From NCBI GenBank assembly GCA_037178675.1, contig JAYMGJ010000131.1, positions 1 to 64,000 on the forward strand: DNA of 64,000 nt. Reading direction: 5' to 3'. The position numbers and the translations under genes were made by a program. The first letter of the stretch is position 1. Every line of letters starts with the position of its first letter. The notes beneath the pieces were generated by a model. That model did not search any database. It worked only from the letters and a program-made list of their open reading frames with translations, and was not told the origin of the DNA. Source of the stretch: Scleroderma bovista. Its lineage: Eukaryota; Basidiomycota; Agaricomycetes; Boletales; Sclerodermataceae. Positions 34,362 through 45,067 of the stretch are shown piece by piece.

Positions 34362-35037
34362 CTACTGACTCCCCGAGTTAGCTGCATGCTGAAGCTCCGA
34401 CTGTTGAGCCGAGGGGCCAACTGTGCCGTCCTCTTGAATTTTGGTTTCATAACTATCAGGTAAGTATTGTGCTGGTGTCCTTTGAATATTTCCTAATGAT
34501 CTCCAATTCATTTGCAGCCATTTGAACAGTAACATAAAGAAGCTTATCGTGCAATATGTCTTAGACTCATCCTCCCTCACCACTGGGTGATTTTATCTTT
34601 TCTTGTCAGGTAGTTTCCCTAATTTTAAGTAACAATTATGCTAAAAATAATACAAGGGCCTTGTGGATGGAGATTGGGACACTTCCATATTGCTCCCGTT
34701 GGCTTCTGCACCACCACGACCATGCTCTACGTCCCCCCAGCACATTCTGCAACTGCGATCCGTACGAATCTGTCCTAGCACTTTGCTCTGAAGTGCAATA
34801 TCGGCACTGACACACTGTAATTGGGCCTTCATTTCTTTTATCTCCTGCACCAGCTGCCCAAGGACCTCTCCCACCTTGACTGTGCTCAACACCTTGAGCG
34901 TAAGATCTCTCTCGTTCTGCATGGTCCCCTCTGAGTTTCCCAGTCCAGGGGATTTGCGTGGTATTTTTGCTGGATACATTTCTGGAGATGGAGCCAAGCA
35001 CCTCTTGGTATGGCTCCCTGTGATATCTGTGTGAGCC
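34362..35037 (-). CDS. Possible small coiled-coil protein
   Basis: A minus-strand frame reads YPAKIPRKSPGLGNSEG and then KVGEVLGQLVQEIKEMKAQLQ, a heptad-like coiled-coil segment. It continues to SPSTRPLYYF at 34641. A second open segment at 34583-34362 could be a further exon (TPAQYLPDSYETKIQEDG). The start is uncertain (an ATG near 34980 or an upstream exon). It is divergent from the DUF6698 gene. I do not recognise it. Confidence 0.35.
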
Positions 35038-35193
35038 CAAGTGTATATTTGTTTGTTCTAGATTTTACTCACTGTGATTAGTCCGCTGGGCACCTTCGAT
35101 GATGCTGGTAGAATTTCTGGGCTTCTTATACATGTGGCAAGGCGGTTAAGTTGGATGAAAATTTTCAGGAGGTTCACCTGCTCTTATATACTC

Positions 35194-35400
35194 GTGCTAA
35201 GTCTTCATTATGATCTCTATTTGGAACAACTGATTTTGCCGCCATTAGTTTGCAAGCTCGCTAAAAAAACAACCCATTTTTTGGTCCGCTTACATGCACT
35301 ACGTCTTCATTGCGATCTTTATTTGGAACAACTGATTTTGCCGCCATTAGTTTGCAAGCTTGCTAAAAATGACCCAATTTTTTTGGTCTCCTTTTGAAAA
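35194..35400 (+). repeat. Direct duplication upstream of the DUF6698 gene
   Basis: Two tandem copies about 113 bases apart share CTTCATT-TGATCT, GGAACAACTGATTTTGCCGC and CATTAGTTTGCAAGCT. They lie 130-330 bases before the ATG at 35526. Confidence 0.85.
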
Positions 35401-35450
35401 GAGGATTTTTTCGTTGTTCCATGACTGCACGTCAAGTCCCCCCTGCCCAA

Positions 35451-35459
35451 GGTATAAAT
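35451..35459 (+). promoter_or_regulatory. TATA box of the DUF6698 gene
   Basis: GGTATAAATAA about 75 bases before the ATG at 35526. It favours that ATG over an upstream one at 35418. Confidence 0.5.
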
Positions 35460-35525
35460 AACCTTCCTTTCCTCAATGATCCATTAACTTCACGTCCTCA
35501 TGACAGTCGTGTCCCTCAATCATTC

Positions 35526-36962
35526 ATGGCAGGCAATAACGACTCTGGCTCCTTCTCTTCTGAATCGTCAAGTGCTCAGAAGTGCGCCAATCCAAGTGCT
35601 TTGGAGCTTGGGCCACAAAAGAAACCGTAAGTATTTCTTTAGTATCGCTGTACATAAATTTATTAGTGTTCAGGTCAATCCAGGATCCTTTGGTTCACCG
35701 CGGTTGTCACTTTGGTCGCGCAGTTCACACCTTCTGCAGTATTCAGACCCTACTCACTAATGGTATCATCCACATGGGGGAGGACAATGCGGAATTACTT
35801 CCAGCTGCGTATGTTTTACAGTTACTTAGTACCCAACCAGTAACAAACCTTTTTGGATTCTAGAGAGCGGAAGGAGCTTGCGGTATTCCGCGAACTCTTG
35901 AAGATGGTCCCCGGGCTGGAGGCACGGCTTATGGAGTCTTCGGAAGACAATGTCATAACTATTGCTGACCTTGTACGCCTTCTTGTCCTACTTCGGTGGA
36001 CAGTTCCAGCTGACCTTAGTGCAAGATTCAGAAAGGCATAAATGGGGCCCGTGCTGATGACACAAAGGGTATGAAAGGCGCAATTATCGACTGGATTACC
36101 CCCAAAGGGCAGTCCCTAACTCCACATATTCCGCGGAATGCCAAGTCCGGTAGGGGCTTCAATCATGAACGGACCGGAGTCCTCCTCTGTCCCACCGGTC
36201 TGGACTGGAACAACATGGAGTATTCTTTTTATTTGCTTCCCAATTAACTCGACTGATCATCCAATTTCAAGGACGCGAACCAAACTAATGAATGGTCAGA
36301 TTCAGGTTGCAGGTGACCAGTGGCCAGTGTTCTTGTATGCAAACTTCACATATGATCCGGAAGACCCGTGGAACGGACTACTTCAGAGCGGCCTCCTCAT
36401 TTCGGTGAGTTTTCATACCCCATCGTTGTAATAGTGTTTAATCATCATCACCAGGCATTCAAACATATCTTCATGTCTCCAAGCTCTGTGGACCAAGAAT
36501 CCAAGGCGACCCGCTCTGGAAATGCACACCTGCACGGAATGCGGAGTGTTACGAAGGCGTCTATTGCCTACATCACCACTCAGGTATAACAATTTACATA
36601 ATAAAGTTGTTCCTCGTATTGATTCGTGCCAGGCCTGTTTTGCATTAACTTCGGCGCAAGTATTCTCTCGTACTGACCTCGTCACCGACTCGGAGCGCTT
36701 TTATACCAGCATACTCGACCTCCTTGATGACCCTGACGAAAAGGATGAAGTGGACCAGCTTTTGATGTGGTGGAACAGGTATGTCTTAATTATGAATGTA
36801 GTTCCTGTGCTGATGACAGTATTTAGACAAATATTCCCGCTGTATGCAGACCTTGAGCGAGCGCCCTCGAAGAATAGCGCCCTTGCTCGGATCAGACAGA
36901 AGCGCAAGGAAATTAAAGAGAGGGCTGCGCATACACTTATTGCAACTAGTGGTTTAGCTTGA
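35526..36962 (+). CDS. DUF6698-family protein
   Basis: An uncharacterised family common in Agaricomycetes. Exons read in order: MAGNNDSGSFSSESSSAQK; IQDPLVHRGCHFGRAVHTFC; ERKELAVFRELLKMVPGLEARLMESSED; KGINGARADDTKGMKGAIIDWITPKGQ; GFNHERTGVLLCPTGLDWNNME; VAGDQWPVFLYANFTYDPEDPWNG; AFKHIFMSPSSVDQESKATRSGNA; RTDLVTDSERFYTSILDLLDD; and a basic tail ending HTLIATSGLA. All joins can be made with introns, and the exon junctions around NNM-E-TRTKL and LLIS-AFKH are in phase. The intron after IADLVRLL would use an unusual GTCCTA donor. The gene therefore looks intact. It closes the unusual gene cluster 25885-36962. Function is unknown; members are often near transposons. Confidence 0.75.
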
Positions 36963-37138
36963 AGGCTGGTAGTATATTAGTGCAATAACATCTTTTCTCA
37001 ATCTATTTGAGTGAATCTGTGTCATATATTGATGCTTTTGTGTCTACTTTCCAATGCAACTGGTAAGTTATCCCCATGATGAGTAGCAATAGCAAGAAAT
37101 CCTAATGTTACAAATTGTGAGAACAATATCAGAACATT

Positions 37139-38020
37139 GTGGATTATCAAGTCAGACACATCATGGCAGTGTGACAGCCATGCTCAGGCAAATCATACAT
37201 GTTATCTATTGTTACCATAGCTGTACATTTTCATGAGTACAATTGAGATGGGATATATATAACAGGTCAATGGTACCAGTCTGGCAGGGTTGTTCATGGC
37301 TTCTAACTTCATCATCAGTGGCAAGCCAAGGTATATGTGGTCATCAAAGCAATCAAGTAATAACTGAACATAGTAATCATTATCAGGCATAATGTTATGG
37401 GTTGTAAGAAGAATAGTCAATAGCATAACTCTATGGATTATCACGTCAGGCATCTCATGACAGTGTTGTGGCCATGCTCAGGCAAATCATACATGTCATC
37501 TATTGTTACCATAGCTGTACATTTTCATGAGTACAATTGAGATGGGGTAGATATAACAGGTCAATGGTACCAGTCTGGCAGGGTTGTTCATGGCTTCTAA
37601 CTCCATCGTCAGTGGCAAGCCAAGGTATACATGGTCATCAAAGCAATTAGGTAATAACTGAACATAATAATCATTATCAAACATAATGTTACAGGCTGTA
37701 AGGACAGTAATCAAATGCAGGGCTCTATGGATTATCAGGTTAGAAATCTCAAGATAGTATTGTGGTCATGCTCAAATATATCATATATGTCATTCATTGT
37801 CACTGCAGCTATAAAATTTGATGAATGCAATTTAGATAGTGTAGATATAATTGTTCAATGGTGCCACCCTGGCAGGGTTGTTCATGCCTTGCAGCTCTAT
37901 CACTGGTGGCAAGCCAAGGCATATATGGTCACCAAAGCAATCAAGTAATAACTGACCATGTAAATATTGTCTACCTGGAAATGTAGGGAAGTACAACTAT
38001 GCATCTTGAAGAAGTTATTG
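37139..38020. repeat. 294-base tandem repeat, three copies
   Basis: The word ATGGATTATCA recurs at about 37140, 37434 and 37728. The first two units are very similar; the third is diverged. The unit is 98 codons long and on the minus strand a frame stays open in units 1 and 2 (for example DCFDDHIYLGLPLMMKLEAM), so it may come from a coding exon. I do not recognise it. The flanks (36963-37138 and 38021-38204) hold nothing recognised. Confidence 0.85.
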
Positions 38021-38204
38021 GTTCACTAAAGGTAACTATAGGTAGCATATATAGCATTATGTTGCACATTATGGTTTCTCATCAACTCTAGCAGAGAATA
38101 TATACCTTGATCTATTGGTATGTCATAATGGTGCTAATGATTGGGATTATTAAAGTGACAAGGGAAGATAAGTGTATATAAAGTATTATCAAATTCTATT
38201 CATT

Positions 38205-38990
38205 TTCCTGATGATGGTGATGCCCACCCCCAGGCCAGACTGTGTATTATGGTGACACCCACACCCAGGCCAGACTGTACATTATGGTGACACCTATCCT
38301 GGCCCGACCATACACTATGGTGATGCCCACACCCAGGCCAGACTGTACAATATGGTGACACCACTACCCTGGCCTGACCATACACTATGGTGATGCCCAC
38401 ACCCAGGCCGGACTGTACAATATGATGACACACCTATCCTGGCCCGACCATACACTATGGTGACTCACCTACCCTGGCCCAATCATACACTATGGTGATG
38501 CCCACACCCAGGCCAGACTGTACAATATGGTGACACCCCTACCCTGGCCTGACCATACACTATGGTGATTCCCACACCCAGGCCGGACTATCCATTATGG
38601 TGATGCCCACACCCAGGCTGGACTGTACAATATGATGACACACCTATCCTGGCCCAACCATACACTATGGTGACACCCACACCCAGGCCGGACTGTACAA
38701 TATGGTGACACACCTACCCTGGCCCGACCATACACTATGGTGACACCCACACCCAGGCCGGACTGTTCAATATGCACCCATACCCTGGCCTGACCATACA
38801 CTATGGTGATACCTACATCCTGGCCCAAACCTATATTATGGTGACAACCCACCCCCAGGCTGGACCATGTATTATGGTGACAATTCCGCATACTGGCCGG
38901 ACCATAAATCATGGCAACACCCTTTAGTCTGGCCTGACCCCAGCTGGCCCATAACATACGGCCGATTGTCAACCCCTGCTGGCCGTAAAG
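38205..38990 (+). repeat. 35-base satellite, about 22 units
   Basis: Alternating 35-base units GGTGA-GCCCACACCCAGGCCGGACTGTACAATAT and GGTGACACCCCTACCCTGGCCTGACCATACACTAT. It is the same satellite as 20160-20369. Toward 38880-38980 it decays into TGGCCGGACC and CAGCTGGCCC words. Confidence 0.9.
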
Positions 38991-38991
38991 T

Positions 38992-39495
38992 ATGGTACAA
39001 TGTAGATACATTATGTGCAAGGAGTGGTGCGAGTGGCTGGAGAACGCTGGGTCTGGGTCCGGTGGTGACAAGGGCAAGGGAAAGGCAGTCGAGACGTCGC
39101 CACGAGGAGGGGAGAAGAGGAAGAAGAAGAAGATGGTTGCCAAGGTCGTCATCGACGACGACATCATCGAGGTGCCGGGGCTGTCTGGGCAGCGGTCCGG
39201 GTTTGACCCTGGACCGTTCCTGGAGCGGCTGGACAGGCTGACCGGGGCCGTCGAGGAGATGACCAGGCAGATGCGCCGGGTCGCAGATGCCACTCGCTCG
39301 GTGGCGAGGGGAAATGAGCGGCTGATGGCCGGCCTCGAGACTTTCCTCGAGGAGTGTCATTTCTTCACGGCGCCCTGGGACGAGGACAAGGAGTCGGAGG
39401 ACAGCAAGGCGGACGTCAACCTGGAGGAGGTCGAACAAGAAGTCCAGGGGCTCCATGAGGAGCAGGGGAACCCTGGCAGCGGTGTGCCGGAGTAG
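38992..39495 (+). CDS. Acidic/basic coiled-coil open frame, convergent to gypsy pol
   Basis: A 167-codon frame. It contains a Lys/Arg cluster (GGEKRKKKKM), an acidic VVIDDDIIEVPGL, a coiled-coil-like segment FLERLDRLTGAVEEMTRQMRRV, and an acidic tail. The base composition is high in GC and G-ending codons, like the neighbouring pol and unlike the flanking satellite. It points at the pol gene and stops 160 bases from it. Similar coiled-coil proteins accompany basidiomycete transposons, but I cannot name this one. The true start may lie upstream or be lost in the satellite. Confidence 0.45.
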   Translation: MVQCRYIMCKEWCEWLENAGSGSGGDKGKGKAVETSPRGGEKRKKKKMVAKVVIDDDIIEVPGLSGQRSGFDPGPFLERLDRLTGAVEEMTRQMRRVADATRSVARGNERLMAGLETFLEECHFFTAPWDEDKESEDSKADVNLEEVEQEVQGLHEEQGNPGSGVPE

Positions 39496-39657
39496 GTGGT
39501 CCGGTCCAGAACTTGTAAATAGAAAATGTAAATTAGTTTTACTTTTGTTTATAAAGAAAAGTGGACTGGATTTGTGAGTGATATTATAAGCCAGAGTGAA
39601 ACAGAGAGGAGAGACAGAGAGAGAAACAGATAAGAGAAACGGAGAGTGAGAGTATTA

Positions 39658-42600
39658 TTACATGGACGCAAGTGGTCCAGGTTTGTCCGGGTACCGGACA
39701 TGATAGTCTTCTAACAGTTCCGTTGCGTTGCCTAGTTCAGTGGCAAGAAGCCATGATGTTTCTTCATCAGTCCCTTCGTAACTGGACCAACGTACCAAGT
39801 AAAGCAACTTGCATGTTTTGCGTCGACGGTCAACCTTGGAGTTGAGGATCTCAGAGATCTCGAACTCCGGTTCACCATCCACTTCGACCGGTGGCAGAGG
39901 AGGCTGTATCCGGTCTGGTATGGTATTGGGTATGGCCGGTTCGAGTTGGGAGATGTGGAAGACAGGGTGAACTGCACGCATGGAATCTGGAAGACGGAGG
40001 GTAAAGGAGAGGGAGCCTACTTGCGCGATGATAGTGTAGGGCCCCAGGTTCTTCTCTGATAGCTTTTTGGATGGTCGAGTGGACTGGAAGTACTTGGCTT
40101 TCACATATACTTGATCGCCTACTTTGAAGTCCGGTGCTGGAGTACGTTTGGCATCAGCCGGACCCTGGTAGCGAAGTTGCGCGTGGGCCATTTCTTCTCA
40201 AAGGTATTGGTGCAGCGACTCAAGGTCGACTGCGTAGTCACGAGCCCTGGCAGAGGTCATGTCGCATTCTGGGTAGACAGAGATGTTAGGGTGGTAGCCC
40301 TTGTTAGCGAAGAACGGAGAGACTCCGGTGGTAGCACTAGGTGCGTTGTTGTATGCAAACTCCGCCAATGGGAGTAGGTCCGCCCAGTTGTCCTGCTGGT
40401 AGTTGCAGTAGATCCGGAGGTATTGTTTGAGGGTCTGGTTAGACCGCTCAGTCTGGCCATCGCCCTCCGGGTGGTAGCTGGAGGTGAAGTGGAGGCACAT
40501 GTCGAGGGCCTTCCCAAGTGACCGGAAGAAGTGAGAGACAAACTCTGTACCGCGATCTGAGGTGACGTGGGCGGGAACACCGTGCTTGGAGAATACATGG
40601 AGCAAGAAGAGCTTCGCAAGCTCTGGGCTAGTGATGGTGTCATGAGTAGGAATGAATATGGCTTGTTTAGAAAGCTGGTCTACCACAACCAGGATGGTGG
40701 TAAAGCCAGTGGATGAAGGGAGTTGCTCAATGAAATCCATTGAGATGGAATTCCATGGCTTCTCCAGTACAGGAAGCTGTTTCAGCAACCTGTAGGGTCT
40801 ATGGCGCGGTGTCTTAGCTCGTGCGCAGGAGGTACAGGACCGGACGTAATCCTTGACGAAGGTCCGGAGACCAGGCCAAGTATACTCACGCCGGATTAGT
40901 TCTAGAGTCTGGTTTTGCCCAAAGTGACCAGCGAGTGGGTGATCGTGTCGATACTGGAGTACCCGGAGACGGAGGTCATCCAAGTCCGGTACGTATATGC
41001 GACCGTCTAGTCGTAGGAATCCTGCCTTGTCGGTGGACCAACGAGAGTCCGGTGGATCTGCGAGGTGGACCTGGGCAATGGGATCAGAGGGTAGTGCAGA
41101 GAGGATGTCGCTATGGAGTGTTTCCACGTCCATGATTGCGACTGCACAGAGAACCGGAAACTCTAAATAAGTAGCACGAAGAGAGTTAGAGAGCTGTTCG
41201 TGAGTGAACACTGGCCTAAGGTTTTGGGGATTAACCCGGGCGTAGCCACTATCCCCCTCTTTGGGGTAGACATCCCATCGTCTAGTGAGAGCGTCTGGCT
41301 TGGCACCAAGTTTTCCGGGGTGGAAACAAATGACAAGATTAAATTGAGAGAGAAATTCAGACCACCGGGCTTGCTGGCGGGACAGTACTTTTGAGGTGGA
41401 GAAGTACTCGAGGTTTTTGTGGTCCGTGACAACGTCTATAGGAGAGGCGGAACCTTCAAGGTAGTGGCGCCAGTTCCGGAATGCTTCGAAGATAGCAAGT
41501 AGTTCCTTATCATGGGTGTCGTAATTTAACTCCGGAGCAGTCAAAGTTCGGGAGTAGTATGCGACCGGACGAATCTCTTCGTCAGCACAAGTGATAGACA
41601 AGATGCCAGCGACAGCATAGTCGGAGGCGTCAGTTTCCACAATGATAGGGGTGTCCGGAATGAAGTGAGTGAGGATGGGCGCGGTAGTGAAGGCATGCTT
41701 GAGAGCATTGAAAGCACGTCGACAGTCCTCAGAGAAATTCCAAGGAACATCCTTCTGGGTGAGCCGGGTGAGGGGGACCACGATGTCTGAGTAGTTGAAT
41801 ATAAACCGGCGGTAGAAGTTGGTGAAGCCCAAGAAGGACTGGATGTCCTTCACCTTTTGAGGTTCAGGCCAGTCGGAGATAGTTTGGATCTTGTCCAGAG
41901 ACATTGTCAAACCTTCCGGAGATAGGCGGTAGCCAAGATACTCTACCGAGTCCGAGTGGAACTCGCATTTCTCCGGTTTGGCAAAGAGGCCATGTAACTG
42001 GAGACGGCGGAGTACTTCCCGGACGTGCTGCTGGTGGGACTCCACATCCTCGGAGTAGATGAGGATGTCGTCGAGGTATACGACAACGCAGATGTCCAGC
42101 ATGTCAGCAAAGATCGTGTTGACAAAGTGCTGGAATGCTGCAGGGGCGTTAGTGAGGCCAAAGGGCATTACTAACCACTCGTAAGACCCATAGCGCGTAC
42201 GGAAGGCGGTCTTCCATTCATTGCCTGGAGCAATCTGGACTAGATGGTACGCGTGCCGGAGGTCGATCTTTGAATAGATCTTAGCACGGCTGGGAGAGTC
42301 TAATAGGTCAGAGATTAGGGGGAGCGGGTAGCGATCCTTTTTAGTGATTTTGTTTAGGCCTCGGAAGTCAACGCAGAGGCGGAGTGAGCCGTCCTTCTTT
42401 TTTACAAAGAGGACCGGAGCAGCGTGGGAGGAGGCGGTAGGACAGATGAAACCCATATTAAGATTCTCGTCGATGAAAGTCTGGAGAGCGGAGAGCTCAA
42501 CCAGAGACAGTGAGTAGAGGGTTCCCAGAGGTGGAGAGGTACCTTCTTCAAGGTCGATCTTCAGATCGTACTCGCGATGCGGGGGAAGTTCAGAGGCTTT

Positions 42601-42970
42601 TGCCTTGCTGAACACGTCTGCATAATCGCGATACTCCGGAGGGACAATGTCCAAGTCCGGCGGAGTAGAGGCGGAGGAAGAACGAGCCTTTGCTGAGTCA
42701 GAGGGACACAGCTGAAGTTGGTATTTGGTAGATCCCTCTAATTTGCACGCACGCACGAATGCAGCTGCATTAATCAGGGAGATGTGCGGAGGGGTGCAAA
42801 CCGGAGTGTCGACAGATGGCACGAGGCAGGGGTCAGATTGGCCGGAGAGGCCGGAGACAGGGTTACCGGACTGAACCGGAGAGGGAGTCGACGGGGGCAC
42901 TAGCAAACTTTCTGCAGGAGTCCGGAATGTTAAACTGCTCAGTACCCAATCAATCAACAGATTGTAGCGG
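39658..42970 (-). pseudogene. pol: Ty3/gypsy chromovirus pol, 5'-truncated, one stop
   Basis: From high to low coordinates: the end of a protease-like segment (YNLLIDWVLSSLTFRTP); reverse transcriptase with CVDFRGLNKITKKDRYPLPL and the YLDD active site near 42070; RNase H (PIIVETDASDYAVAGIL; VVTDHKNLEYFSTSK); the integrase zinc-binding region (HFGQNQTLELIRREYTWPGL, CTSCARAK); the integrase core (ISMDFIEQLP; SDRGTEFVS; YHPEGDGQTERSNQTL); and a chromodomain (EFEISEILNSKVDRRRKTCKLLYLVRWSSYEG). A single TGA at 40198-40200 separates HQYL from EEMAHAQLRYQ, where relatives usually have Arg. Gag and most of the protease are missing because element copy 3 begins at 42971. I find no LTR of its own next to it. 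Confidence 0.92.
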
Positions 42971-45067
42971 TGTGAGTCAAAGTGTGGATTTGGGTCAGAA
43001 CAACAACCCAAACACAACACCAACAAAGGACTACGAAATTGTGCGAGTGGTGGTTTACCTCCACGGTGTCCAGAGAGGATGTGCTGAGGAGGAGGGAAGG
43101 GGATCTACACCAACAGGGTGATGCAGACGGTGATGCAGGATACTCCTAGGGTACAGGAGCAATAGAAGACGAAGGGGATAGGTGTCTGGACTCTTCCTAA
43201 AGCCTAGGAAGTGTCAAAGCGGGGATTGAGTTGACTGGGACTGAAGTAGCGATACTACATCTAGAGATTGGTGCAGCAAGGGGACAAGGGGGCTCCTGAC
43301 ATCCAGAAGCAATAGGGGATAAAGGATTGACAGGCTAGACTCCGCTTGAGCCTAGAGAAAGACTTGGACTTGAATAGATTGGATAAAACTTGAATATCAG
43401 AGCCTTTAGACCTTCACTGAAGCCTACAAGACTCAAAGAGCTGAGGGGATACTGACTGAGAGAGTCTGAGAGAGGGATAATTTCGTGCAATTGGGTCCTC
43501 TTTCACTGGGCTGAGCCCAGGGGTTTAAATACATGGGGGGGCACAGCATTAAAGTACAAAAAGAGAAGGGAGTAAGCAGAATTTGTCAAGGATTGGTAAG
43601 GGATTGGTAAGAGCTTTGTAAGGGGTTTGTAAGCGATCAGTAAGCAAGGGATAAGCAGGAATGAGTAAGCATAGGAAGCATGAATAAGCTGCTGAGTAAA
43701 GGAATGAGTAAGCTGCATGACAAGATTGATTGGTAAGGGAGTGAGTCATCAGCTGAGTAATATACCAAAAATGCGAAAGGGATAGAGTAATACTGATGAC
43801 AAGAGAGCATCAGTAAGCAAGGGATGAGTCACTGCACAGCAGAAGGAGTCATTGATGCACAGCCTAAGAAGTTTGATGGGGGGCTGTGTACCATCAGGAA
43901 TTTGATGGGACAACAATGGGGAAGATCTGGGATTAATAGGGGGATTGATCCGAGACAAAACAGCCACAAGAAGGGTACCAGGGGTCCAGAGGTCTTTTTG
44001 GGGGGTCAGCATACACTAAAGTATAGTGCATGTGTTCTAGCGCCGCTGAAGTGCAACCATGGGCTCCCTTGACGAGCTCTCTTCTGGGAAAGAACGAGGG
44101 TTCTTCTTCCTAATAGCACTATAAAGTGGGGGGGAATAACTTTCATGGTGCTGGGGGACGTCGTCTGAAAGTAGGGAAGCGGATAGAGTATTGAATTCGA
44201 CGCATCCAGGGAAGCGAGACGAACGACAGAGGAAGATGGACATGGCAAGTATCTGGGAGGAAGGGACCATAGGCTGAGGGCTCAGGGGACACAGAGACGA
44301 CCAGAGAAGACTTCTCAAGCTTGACAATAGACCTAAGATGACCAAAGTACGTCCTTGACGCAGGACTGACAAGGAGAACGCGCTGACCGAGAACGAGAGG
44401 GACTGAGGGAGCAGGCTGGGAAGATATGTGCCAGGCAGTGCACGGGAACTCTGGGAGAGGCTGTCCTAAGAGCAGGACATAGTGGAGATCTGCAGCAATA
44501 GCAGAGAAATGATCCAGAGAAAATACGGACTCCATAGTGAGCGATGAAGCGAATGTCTGGATTGCGGGGGGAATATCTCCGTGGGAAATGAACGGATTTG
44601 CGTCGGAACTTGACAGGCAGATAGACCACACTCTAGGCTTTCTGACGGTATAGTCACATGCCTGATAGCTTCAGAAACGACGGAGCTATTCAAAATATCG
44701 GAATGCTGGCACTGGGCGCCTAAAAATGACATTTGGGCGCTAAAAATCATTTCTTCTCTTTCTCCTTCGTTTCTCCATCAATTCTTCGGCTTCTTTGATC
44801 GTTCTGGTATGGGAGTTGGACTGCAGACGTGTGCATTCCTTTCTCATACCACAATTGACGTTATTCCTTCAGTTTCTTCTGCTTCTTGGCGGTTCTCGTG
44901 CGATAGATGACTGTCTGCATTGGCATTCATCTCTCGCATCAGGATAATTGTCTTGTGCGATAGATGGCTACGATGAGGGTCCGTCGTGCTTATCCTTCGC
45001 ATAAGGATCATTCGATATAGGTGTTATCTTCCATGTTCACTGTACCAAACCTGTTTGGTGCGTGACA
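42971..45067 (-). mobile_element. 2.1 kb LTR-like element, copy 3
   Basis: Same sequence as copies 1, 2 and 4, with small differences: GAAGATCTGGG where the others have GATCTGGG, and loss of GAGA near 44097. It is flanked by GCGG at 42967-42970 and 45068-45071. However, the left flank is gypsy pol and the right flank is the middle of a DUF6532-like gene, so the flanks belong to two different broken genes. Either this copy recombined with another, or the GCGG match reflects target preference. Confidence 0.8.
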
